64,000 nucleotides of DNA, taken from positions 186,001 to 250,000 of the forward strand of contig NZ_JAHBBK010000001.1 of the NCBI RefSeq assembly GCF_018390515.1. The letters run 5' to 3'. This document shows positions 47,204 through 55,024 of the stretch, piece by piece. The notes beneath the pieces were generated by a model. The model saw nothing but the letters and a program-made list of their open reading frames with translations, had not been told where the DNA came from and ran no database searches. Source of the DNA: Mucilaginibacter sp. Bleaf8. GTDB taxonomy: Bacteria; Bacteroidota; Bacteroidia; Sphingobacteriales; Sphingobacteriaceae. Position numbers and translations under genes: made by a program. Within the stretch, counting starts at the first letter, position 1, and the number at the start of each line of letters is the position of its first letter.

Positions 47204-49051
47204 ATGAAAGTTATTATTGCCGAAAAACCGTCAGTAGCCCGTGAAATTGCGAAAGTGTTTGGTGCCACCACCAAGCGGGAAGGCTATATAGAAGGAAAAG
47301 GCTACACGTTTACCTGGGCCTTTGGCCACTTATTGCAGCTTGCCCCGCCGCAGGAGTATGGCTATTATGGCTGGAGTGTGCAAAACCTGCCCATGCTTCC
47401 GCAAAAGTTTAAACTATCCATTCGCAAAGTTAAAACCAAGGATGGCATAGTTGAAGATCCTGCCGTGAAAAAGCAGCTGGAAATTATCAAAACACTGTTT
47501 GACGAAGCTACTGAGATCATTGTTGCAACGGATGCCGGGCGGGAAGGCGAGCTGATTTTCAGGTACATTTATTATTATTTGAAATGTAAAAAACCTTTCA
47601 AGCGCCTTTGGATATCTTCCCAAACTGATGAAGCCATTAAGGATGGCTTTCGTAACCTCAAGCCCGGTGGAGAATATGATACGTTGTTCAATTCCGCGCA
47701 TTGCCGTTCCCAGTCGGATTGGTTGGTGGGTATGAATGCTACACAGGCGCTCAGTATCTCGTCCGGTAAGCGTTCTGTGCTGTCGTTAGGTAGGGTGCAA
47801 ACGCCTACGCTGGCCATGATTTGCTCTCGCTACCAGGAAAACAAAAATTTTGTGCCGCAACTGTATTACCAGGTGGCTATTCAGGTTGATAAAAATGGAC
47901 AAGCCTTCAGAGCTATTTCTGCCGAAAACTTCAAAACCAAAGAAGATGCACAGGATGTATTGGATAAAGTTGAAGATTTACCTTCGGGCATACCGCAAGG
48001 CGGGCACATCCTGACTGTGGAAGCCAAGCCACGCAAAGAGCCGCCACCCTTGCTGCACGATTTGAGTAGCTTACAACAGGAAGCCAACAAACGCAAAGGT
48101 TATACGGCCGATCAGACTTTAAGTATTCTGCAAAACCTGTATGAAAGCAAGCTGGTAACATATCCGCGTACAGGCAGCCGCTATATTGGCGATGATGTGT
48201 ATGCAGGTATCCCGGCACTTATAGACAAGTTTACCAATCATCCTGATTTCGGTAAGCAGGCTACTTTTCTAACTACAGCCAAGCTGAATAAGCGAAGCGT
48301 GAATGCTAAAAAGGTTACTGACCACCATGCTATCCTGCCCACCGGCGAAACGGCGCATCAGCTATCGCCAGAAAAGCAGGCCATATACGATTTGGTGGTA
48401 GGGCGAATGCTGGAAGCTTTTCATCAGGAGTGTATTAAGGAGATCACCAAAATTGTTGTGGAGTCGGGCTCCAAGTTTACGGCCAGTGGTACGGTAATCA
48501 GTTCACCGGGCTGGCGCGCTGTTTTCAACGAGCCCGATGAGGACAAGAAGGACGAGGAGAACGCATCGTTACCTAAAGTGCAAAAAGGGGAGAACCTGCC
48601 GGTAACTAACAAGGCGATTCTGGAAAAGCAAACCAAGCCGAAACCATTATACAACGAGGCCAGTTTGCTGAAAGCGTTGGAAACTGCCGGTAAGGAGATT
48701 GAGGACGAAGAGCTGCGCTATGCTATGAAAGATGGCGGACTGGGTACACCTGCCACCCGGGCTGCCATTATAGAAACGCTGATAAAGCGTGACTACGTAA
48801 AGCGCGAAAAGAAAAATCTGGTGCCTACCGGTATGGGAATGGCCGTTTACGAGGTAGTGAAAGACCATAAAATTGCGCAGGCCGAACTGACGGGTAATTG
48901 GGAAAAACGACTGGAAGAAATTCGCTCGGGCGCATCCGTAGCCGATTTTCAGGAAGAGATTAAAACTTATACGCGCACCATAACCCAGGAGCTGCTCAAG
49001 GCAGGCACTAAACTTACGGTGGTTAAAGAAGAGCCGGTTGTTGCAAAATAA
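47204..49051 (+). CDS. topB: DNA topoisomerase III
   Basis: A 615-residue type IA topoisomerase that relaxes and decatenates DNA through a 5'-phosphotyrosine. The TOPRIM domain starts at VIIAEKPSVAREIAKVFG and includes ATDAGREGELIF. The active-site Tyr is in VTYPRTGSRYI. SLGRVQTPTLAMI and GLGTPATRAAIIETLI are further family motifs. There is no C-terminal zinc-ribbon tail, and the protein is a little shorter than E. coli TopB (653 residues). TopB genes also occur on conjugative elements, but no such genes are nearby. Confidence 0.95.
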   Translation: MKVIIAEKPSVAREIAKVFGATTKREGYIEGKGYTFTWAFGHLLQLAPPQEYGYYGWSVQNLPMLPQKFKLSIRKVKTKDGIVEDPAVKKQLEIIKTLFDEATEIIVATDAGREGELIFRYIYYYLKCKKPFKRLWISSQTDEAIKDGFRNLKPGGEYDTLFNSAHCRSQSDWLVGMNATQALSISSGKRSVLSLGRVQTPTLAMICSRYQENKNFVPQLYYQVAIQVDKNGQAFRAISAENFKTKEDAQDVLDKVEDLPSGIPQGGHILTVEAKPRKEPPPLLHDLSSLQQEANKRKGYTADQTLSILQNLYESKLVTYPRTGSRYIGDDVYAGIPALIDKFTNHPDFGKQATFLTTAKLNKRSVNAKKVTDHHAILPTGETAHQLSPEKQAIYDLVVGRMLEAFHQECIKEITKIVVESGSKFTASGTVISSPGWRAVFNEPDEDKKDEENASLPKVQKGENLPVTNKAILEKQTKPKPLYNEASLLKALETAGKEIEDEELRYAMKDGGLGTPATRAAIIETLIKRDYVKREKKNLVPTGMGMAVYEVVKDHKIAQAELTGNWEKRLEEIRSGASVADFQEEIKTYTRTITQELLKAGTKLTVVKEEPVVAK

Positions 49052-49109
49052 TGAGAGCTACCGCAGGTGTATGTAGTTTATTGTTATCTTTATTTATGAA
49101 GACATACCT

Positions 49110-49811
49110 ATGGACGATTCGGAAAAATTGAACCGTATAGTTGAAGCCCGCATGAAGCTGAAAGCACGGTTTGAGGAAAAGATGAAACTCACACCGTCAG
49201 TTGCCGACGATAGTCCCAAGGGATCGGGGCCGGTGAACAGGCACGGGATGCCTGCGATACCTATTGGGCAAACCGCTACGAGTAAATGGCCGGTGCTGGA
49301 TCTGGGTTATCAGCCCAACGTACCGCTTGACCGCTGGCGGCTTACCATTGATGGTGCTGTTGAAAATCCGGTACGCCTTACCTGGAAGCAATTTATGGAT
49401 TTGCCGCAAACCAAAGATGTGTCAGACTTTCACTGCGTAACTACATGGTCTAAACTCAATATGCACTGGAAAGGAGTGAGCCTGCTCGATCTGGCCGTCT
49501 TGGTGCACCCGCATGATAATGCAACGCATGTTTTGTGTTACGGTTATGATACTTATACTACCAATATATCTTTAGAAGAAGCCCTGAAGCCGGATGTACT
49601 GCTGGTACATACCTATGAAGGGCAACCGCTACCCATTGAGCACGGCGGACCTGTACGTATGATTACGCCGCAGCTTTACGCCTGGAAAGGAGCCAAATGG
49701 ATTAAACGCATCGAGTTTTTAACAGAAGACAAACCTGGCTTTTGGGAAGATCGGGGTTACTCCAACACAGCCTACCCCTGGCGAAATGACCGGTATAGTG
49801 ATGAAGATTAA
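49110..49811 (+). CDS. Sulfite-oxidase-like molybdopterin oxidoreductase (YuiH type)
   Basis: A 233-residue single-domain molybdoenzyme. The Mo-ligating Cys lies in SDFHCVTTWSKLNMHWKGV, preceded by WRLTIDGAVENPVRLTWKQF and followed by GYDTYTTNISLEEALKPDVL and GGPVRMITPQLYAWKGAKW (motifs abbreviated). No Tat signal or heme domain is present, so it appears cytoplasmic, unlike periplasmic MsrP. Physiological substrate unknown. The start ATG follows a TATCTTTA sequence by 19 bases. Confidence 0.9.
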   Translation: MDDSEKLNRIVEARMKLKARFEEKMKLTPSVADDSPKGSGPVNRHGMPAIPIGQTATSKWPVLDLGYQPNVPLDRWRLTIDGAVENPVRLTWKQFMDLPQTKDVSDFHCVTTWSKLNMHWKGVSLLDLAVLVHPHDNATHVLCYGYDTYTTNISLEEALKPDVLLVHTYEGQPLPIEHGGPVRMITPQLYAWKGAKWIKRIEFLTEDKPGFWEDRGYSNTAYPWRNDRYSDED

Positions 49812-49838
49812 CTTTAAGTGATTATAAAACTCTTTGGT

Positions 49839-50582
49839 ATGAAAAGAAAATTTCAGCTCTTTATATACTTTTTGACCTTAACGGTTCCTTTAATTTCCTG
49901 TGTAAATAAAACGGTAGCCAGCGTTACGCGTATATTGGTTTTTAGCAAAACTGCCGGGTTTCATCATGCCTCTATACCGGCGGGTATTGCTGGTATTCAA
50001 AGGCTGGGTAAGCAATATAATTTTGAGGTAGACACGACAACCAACAGCGAGCTTTTTACATCAAGCAATTTGGAACGCTATAACGCAGTAATATTTTTAA
50101 ATACCACAGGCGATGTTTTAAATGCCACACAGCAAGTTGCTTTTGAGCAATATATTAAAAGCGGGAAAGGGTTTGTAGGTATTCATGCCGCAAGCGATAC
50201 GGAATACGATTGGGCGTGGTATGGTAAATTGGTTGGCGCGTATTTTAAATCGCATCCCGAGCCGCAGCAGGCAATGCTGAATGTAGTGGACCAGTCATTT
50301 ATAGCTACGCGTAAATTACCGGCCAAATGGTCAAAGTTTGATGAATGGTACAACTTTAAATCTATAGCACCCGACCTGCATATACTGATTACCATTGACG
50401 AAAAAAGCTATACCGGCGGCGAAAACGGTAGCCAGCATCCGGTGGCCTGGTACCATGCATACGGCGGCGGTCGTGCGTTTTATACGGCGTTAGGCCATAC
50501 CGATGAGTCGTATAACGATCCTTTATTTTTGCAACTCATTTTGGGCGGGATACAGTATGCTGCCGATGCTAAGCAACAATAA
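49839..50582 (+). CDS. ThuA-like domain protein (secreted)
   Basis: A 247-residue protein with a signal region MKRKFQLFIYFLTLTVPLISC that may be a lipoprotein signal (Cys21). The ThuA/trehalose-utilisation glutamine-amidotransferase-like fold is visible in ILVFSKTAGFHHASIPAG, GKGFVGIHAASDTEYDW and HPVAWYHAYGGGRAFYTALGH (abbreviated). An in-frame GTG at 49818 is less likely as start. Family members act on sugars or sugar acids in glycan loci, but here the neighbours give no clue. Confidence 0.88.
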   Translation: MKRKFQLFIYFLTLTVPLISCVNKTVASVTRILVFSKTAGFHHASIPAGIAGIQRLGKQYNFEVDTTTNSELFTSSNLERYNAVIFLNTTGDVLNATQQVAFEQYIKSGKGFVGIHAASDTEYDWAWYGKLVGAYFKSHPEPQQAMLNVVDQSFIATRKLPAKWSKFDEWYNFKSIAPDLHILITIDEKSYTGGENGSQHPVAWYHAYGGGRAFYTALGHTDESYNDPLFLQLILGGIQYAADAKQQ

Positions 50583-50670
50583 CGCATTGTAAAGTAGTTA
50601 TAAACTTTTCTGTTTGTTTTTGCAGATAAGGGTTGTTACCTGTATTTTTGGGCGACTTAACACTTATTAC

Positions 50671-51594
50671 ATGAACAAGCTGCTTGCTATCCTTTTGATA
50701 GCGTTGTTTGCAAACACTGCATTCTCCCAAAAAACTTCGTCCAGAATTGACTCCCTCGAAAAATCATTCACTTACCAGCACGGTACGGTAACGATCCGTA
50801 ATGGCGTAGGTACTATTACTGTTCCACCCGGATTTAAATACCTTGAACCTGTACAAGCTGAAAGGGTACTCACAGAGATCTGGAACAATCCTAAAAGTGA
50901 AAACATGACCCTCGGTTTTATTATGCCTGAAAAGCAAGGTATTTTAGATTCGGATGGTTACGTTTTTAATATACAGTATGATGAAATTGGCTATGTGAAA
51001 GATGATGATGCCAATGACATTAATTATGATGACCTGCTCACTAAAATGCAGGAAGATGCGGAAGAGGAGAATAAAGAACGCCAGAAAGAAGGGTACGAGC
51101 CAATAAATATAGTTGGTTGGGCCGCAAAACCATATTACGATGCTAATCACAACATATTGCACTGGGCAAAAGAAATCAAGTTCGGCAAAGACAGTGTCAA
51201 TACACTTAATTACAATGTACGTGTACTGGGCCGTAAAGGTGTGCTGATATTAAATGCCATATCAAACATGCAGAATTTAAGTGCCGTGAAAGCTGGTGTT
51301 CCGCACGTACTGAACATCGTTCATTTCTCGGACGGTTATAAGTACAAAGATTTTGATCCGGGTGTAGATAAAGTTGCAGCCTGGACTATTGGCGGCCTGG
51401 TTGCGGGTAAAATTCTGGCCAAAGTAGGATTCTTTGCCTTATTGGTGAAATTTTGGAAATTGATAGCACTGGCTTTTGTATCTGTAGGCAGCTTTATTCG
51501 CAAAAAGCTGTTTGGCCGTAAACAAGAACCGGCAGAGGAGCCTGAACCAACTGTTGAAGCTCCACCAGCTGATGAGCATCAACCCAATGCATAA
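50671..51594 (+). CDS. DUF2167 membrane-anchored protein
   Basis: A 307-residue exported protein. The signal peptide is MNKLLAILLIALFANTAFSQ. The DUF2167 domain (residues about 25-250) includes TVTIRNGVGTITVPPGFKYL and GWAAKPYYDANHNILHWAKE. One hydrophobic segment (about 245-272) and an acidic Pro/Glu-rich tail follow. The frame extends back to 50614, but the ATG at 50671 starts a proper signal. Function unknown. A strong terminator follows. Confidence 0.85.
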   Translation: MNKLLAILLIALFANTAFSQKTSSRIDSLEKSFTYQHGTVTIRNGVGTITVPPGFKYLEPVQAERVLTEIWNNPKSENMTLGFIMPEKQGILDSDGYVFNIQYDEIGYVKDDDANDINYDDLLTKMQEDAEEENKERQKEGYEPINIVGWAAKPYYDANHNILHWAKEIKFGKDSVNTLNYNVRVLGRKGVLILNAISNMQNLSAVKAGVPHVLNIVHFSDGYKYKDFDPGVDKVAAWTIGGLVAGKILAKVGFFALLVKFWKLIALAFVSVGSFIRKKLFGRKQEPAEEPEPTVEAPPADEHQPNA

Positions 51595-51627
51595 AAAAAG
51601 CGCCTCTGATTAAGAGGCGCTTTTTTT
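51593..51627. terminator. Bidirectional intrinsic terminator
   Basis: A GCGCCTCT/AGAGGCGC stem with a 5-base loop is flanked by seven A and seven T. It serves the DUF2167 gene and the opposing pentad-repeat gene. Confidence 0.93.
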
Positions 51628-51659
51628 ATGCAGGATCGCTAAATCAAACCGGCTGTGGC

Positions 51660-51950
51660 TTATTTGGACTGATCTCCTGTATGCCTTATCACCAGTTCGC
51701 CTACGGTAAGCTTGCTTACTTCCAGTTCTTTAATAACCATACGCTTAATGGCTACACGGCCAATGGCCAAAGCACCAATAGCTAATACACCTATGGAAAT
51801 AGCGCCTATGGCCAGCGCACCTATTGCAGCGGCGCCTGTAGCCGATGCCCCGATACCTGCAGCTCCCAAACCTAATGCGCCTATGCCCTCGGCACCAACG
51901 CCTTTGGCTCCTGTAACCCCTGCTAATGTGGTTTTAAATATATTCATCAT
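51660..51950 (-). CDS. Pentad-repeat solenoid protein, unknown function
   Basis: A 96-residue protein made almost wholly of five-residue units. From residue 17 to 86 there are 14 consecutive units of the form A-I-G-A-L (for example AIGALAIGAISIGVL), with the later units becoming charged (AIKRM, VIKEL, EVSKL, TVGEL). The 5-residue spacing with an aliphatic at position 2 recalls pentapeptide-repeat beta-helices, but Gly replaces the usual polar residues. It has no signal peptide. Its start codon directly follows the T-tract of the upstream terminator. Partner and role are unknown. The opposite-strand Pro/Ala frame is a shadow. Confidence 0.65.
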   Translation of the reverse strand: MMNIFKTTLAGVTGAKGVGAEGIGALGLGAAGIGASATGAAAIGALAIGAISIGVLAIGALAIGRVAIKRMVIKELEVSKLTVGELVIRHTGDQSK

Positions 51951-51994
51951 AAAAAAGCCTGTTTTAACTGTGGTAATAACAGCTAAAACAGGCT
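51951..51994 (-). terminator. Terminator of the MG2/plug gene, abutting the pentad-repeat start
   Basis: On the minus strand an 11-bp stem AGCCTGTTTTA/TAAAACAGGCT ends in six T that immediately precede the ATG at 51950. It lies 30 bases after the stop of the 907-residue gene. It may act as a terminator or attenuator for the downstream gene. Confidence 0.8.
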
Positions 51995-52023
51995 CAATGA
52001 TTTGGGAGATGTTAATTTGTTAA

Positions 52024-54747
52024 CTATTCTACCTTGTATCGGTATACATATCTGCCCAGGTTACCGTCTTTGTCCCAACCTTCTACAATTACTTTGTAGG
52101 TGCCTTTGCTGTCGGCATTGAAAAACTCCACGCTGGCAGTGCCTGTAGTTTTGTTGGTATAAACTGCAGGGTTCCAATAAATGGTTGTGCGTAAATCAAG
52201 ACCTATTGTGTTCGTTTTGCTTACATCATACTTTGGTGAATAGAACTCCTTAACTGCATCATAACCTTTCGGCATCAGGTTTACAATGTATGGCGGAGGT
52301 GAAAGCTGCTGTAATTCGGCAAGTGTTATGCGTTTGCTTTCTATCTTTTTCATATTCACCACGATGGCGCCGTTGGTATTATAAGTACGGTTAACGGTGC
52401 CTAAATCGTCCTTCACAAATATCTCGATAGACTCGACCTCGCTTGGATTGATATTACTCAGGTAATTGTTATCAACCGGCATTCCCCGTACAAACACCTG
52501 GGTAGGGGTTCTGTTACCTGCATTATAATCGCGGGTAACGTAAAAGAAATTATTATCAAAAGTAATTCCCGGTAATGAGCCTCTTATGCAGGTAAGCAGA
52601 TCATTGCAGGCAGATAATTGTGAACCGTTAACCTGATGGTCGGCAATGGATGATAAGCCCGAAAGACCGGCATAGTCTTTATGAGTAACTGTCTTCGGAA
52701 TCGTGGTGCTTTTAATAACCACTTCTTTCAACTGATGGGAATTATCATAAACCCTTTTGCTGTTCTGCAAGTATGGTGATAGGGTACTGTCTATATTTAA
52801 TATTTCGTTCGGATAATTCGGGTTAGGCGGCAGGGTGGATGTTGAGCCTGACGGGCTTACCATAATCATCAGGTTATTTGCCCTTACGTTATTCCGGGCA
52901 TTTAATGTTACCTGCGAGGAGTCTTCAAACAGCAGATTTTCGAATTTAAATTCTCCTTCGGCATTGGTAATGGCGTTGGCATTATAGCTGCGGTTTGGAA
53001 TCTGCAAACGCACGTTACCGCCCTTTATCGGCATACCATTTAACGTACGTAAGGTGCCCGAAAGTTCGATGCCTTGTTCGGGTAAAGCATACAACGGCGG
53101 GTAAGCACCTGTGATAATGCTTTTGTAAGTAAAATGACGGTAGCCCTGCGTCAGCATCAACAGGTCAAGTTCATTAAGCTTCTTTTCGTCTGTTTTTGTA
53201 AAATAGTAATTGGGCTGTTCAATGAAGCCTTTTACATCTGATTGCAGCAGCAAATGCGTTAAAATAGTTGTTGATGCGTTATCGTTAAATGGCGTTTTAG
53301 TTTCATCAATAACAGATACCGAAAAGTTGGCATCAGCTGGCAAGCTTTGCGCTTTAGCCGCTAGGTTGAGTTTCACTTTTTGCCTGCGGGCATAAGTTGG
53401 CTTATCAGCGGTTAGTGATAGATTCATCAACTCACCGGCATTCCAAACAAAGGCCAGCCTTTCGCTGAGCGGCTCGCCGCTGGTGTTCAGGATGCTTACC
53501 TGGACGGTACCGCTTCTCAGCTTGTCTTTCGGAATAGCAGCAACAATTTCTGATTTGTACAAACTGGCACGCGCCGCATAGCAAACAGCACCGCTACTCT
53601 GCGCAATTATGTAATATGATTTACCGCGGTTAGCCTGCAGAAACGCATCATTGGCCGTGATCTTCAAGTTCATGCTTGCGGCATTTTTGTTATCGATACT
53701 CAGAACTAAGCCCGATGGTTTAGCTTTGGGCAGGTTATAGGTTGCCTGCGTGCCATCCGGGAAGCTGACGTTTGCTTTGTAGGTTTTATTGCTTTCGGGC
53801 GTAAAGGTAAATATGCCCATGCCCAAGTGCTGGGAGGTGATACTGGCTACTGTTTTGCCTTCGTTATCTACTACGGTACCCTTAACTTCGGTTCCCAAAC
53901 CATCCGGCCTGATGGCTTTGAAAGCAACGGCACTATTTATGCCGTCCACTAAATCACCGCCCTCAGGAAAAAATTGAACATCATTAGTAGCCGCAGCATT
54001 TTTGAGCGGAAAAGTACGAGTAACAGCATGTTTATTCTCAACATCCATCACCGTAACCAAAGAAGCCGATTTTAATTGCGGTGCGTTTTTTTCGGAAATA
54101 CTAAGCGTAAGATAGCCATTGGCGTCGGTTGTGCCTTTGCCTTTCTCCAGTGTGCCATCTGCATTTTGAACGGTCCAGGTAACCTTGCGATTACCATAGG
54201 GGGCATCGCGCTGATCTTTATACAGAATGCGGGCATTCACCTTGCCGCTTTTATTAGTGTTGTAAGTAATATTGGTAAGTATCTTATTTTCGATAGCATT
54301 ACCAACCGTGATGGTCTTATCAAAAAAGTAACTTGGCTCGTTGTTGGTCATCCACTTGGTGTAAGCCCGAATGCGATAATTACCTTGCTGATAGTTGGCA
54401 GAGGCTAAGGCAATATTACCCCAGGCAATACTGTTGCGTACCGGCAGTTTAATTAACTGTACCAATGAGTCGGCCCTGGCAATAACCTCTATATAAACCA
54501 CCTTGCTTATAGGCGAGGGCTGATGCAAGTCGGCACTTACATAGGCTTTAAACCATATGGTATCGCCAACGGCGTAGTAAGGCTTATCCATATGCAGGTA
54601 AACCTTTTCTGTTGGTCGCGCCTCTAAATATTTTTGGGTCTTATCAACAACGGTATTGATGGTTACACTATCAGTTTGTGCAGATGCCGACAATGCACCT
54701 GCAAAAATGAACAGTATAAATGAAGATAACAAGTTACGAACGATCAT
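52024..54747 (-). CDS. MG2-domain / TonB-plug-containing outer-membrane-associated protein
   Basis: A 907-residue exported protein (signal peptide ending ALSASAQ). N-terminal region: an alpha-2-macroglobulin-like MG2 segment (EKVYLHMDKPYYAVGDTIWF), then repeated Ig-like or carboxypeptidase-regulatory beta domains (LSGTLRTLNGMPIKGGNVRL, about residue 560). A TonB-receptor plug-like domain lies at about 690-830 (LKEVVIKSTTIPKTV; LPGITFDNNFFYV; VESIEIFVKDDLGTVN; NGAIVVNMKK). No transmembrane barrel follows the plug. A final beta domain closes with DKDGNLGRYVYRYKVE. Role unknown; such proteins are frequent in Bacteroidota and may scaffold or gate surface complexes. Confidence 0.8.
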   Translation of the reverse strand: MIVRNLLSSFILFIFAGALSASAQTDSVTINTVVDKTQKYLEARPTEKVYLHMDKPYYAVGDTIWFKAYVSADLHQPSPISKVVYIEVIARADSLVQLIKLPVRNSIAWGNIALASANYQQGNYRIRAYTKWMTNNEPSYFFDKTITVGNAIENKILTNITYNTNKSGKVNARILYKDQRDAPYGNRKVTWTVQNADGTLEKGKGTTDANGYLTLSISEKNAPQLKSASLVTVMDVENKHAVTRTFPLKNAAATNDVQFFPEGGDLVDGINSAVAFKAIRPDGLGTEVKGTVVDNEGKTVASITSQHLGMGIFTFTPESNKTYKANVSFPDGTQATYNLPKAKPSGLVLSIDNKNAASMNLKITANDAFLQANRGKSYYIIAQSSGAVCYAARASLYKSEIVAAIPKDKLRSGTVQVSILNTSGEPLSERLAFVWNAGELMNLSLTADKPTYARRQKVKLNLAAKAQSLPADANFSVSVIDETKTPFNDNASTTILTHLLLQSDVKGFIEQPNYYFTKTDEKKLNELDLLMLTQGYRHFTYKSIITGAYPPLYALPEQGIELSGTLRTLNGMPIKGGNVRLQIPNRSYNANAITNAEGEFKFENLLFEDSSQVTLNARNNVRANNLMIMVSPSGSTSTLPPNPNYPNEILNIDSTLSPYLQNSKRVYDNSHQLKEVVIKSTTIPKTVTHKDYAGLSGLSSIADHQVNGSQLSACNDLLTCIRGSLPGITFDNNFFYVTRDYNAGNRTPTQVFVRGMPVDNNYLSNINPSEVESIEIFVKDDLGTVNRTYNTNGAIVVNMKKIESKRITLAELQQLSPPPYIVNLMPKGYDAVKEFYSPKYDVSKTNTIGLDLRTTIYWNPAVYTNKTTGTASVEFFNADSKGTYKVIVEGWDKDGNLGRYVYRYKVE

Positions 54748-55024
54748 GGAAATGAGTAAATATTATAGCTCGGCTAATTTAATTATTGCGCTTCATTAAA
54801 AAGGGTTTGCGGCTAAATGTTAACACTTTTTTACAATTGAAAATGATGATAAACATCTGATAAGCTGTATGCACAGTTATGATTCAACGGCTTAATATGG
54901 AAATAAGTACGTTGTTAATATAAGTTTAATGGTGCTATAGCCTTGAAAGTGCGGCTTTATAATTATAACTTCACGAACTTTTACAACGTATAACTTAATA
55001 AATAAAGCAAGCGCCTTGTCCCTG

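Noticed and set aside
47204..49051. topB as a mark of an integrative conjugative element
   Set aside because: No mobilisation, transfer, integrase or TetQ-type genes nearby; surrounding genes look chromosomal.
51712..52023. 103-codon plus-strand frame rich in Pro and Ala opposite the pentad-repeat gene
   Set aside because: It is the complement of the AIGAL repeats, runs through the terminator hairpin and has no start context. The minus-strand frame has the meaningful repeat pattern.
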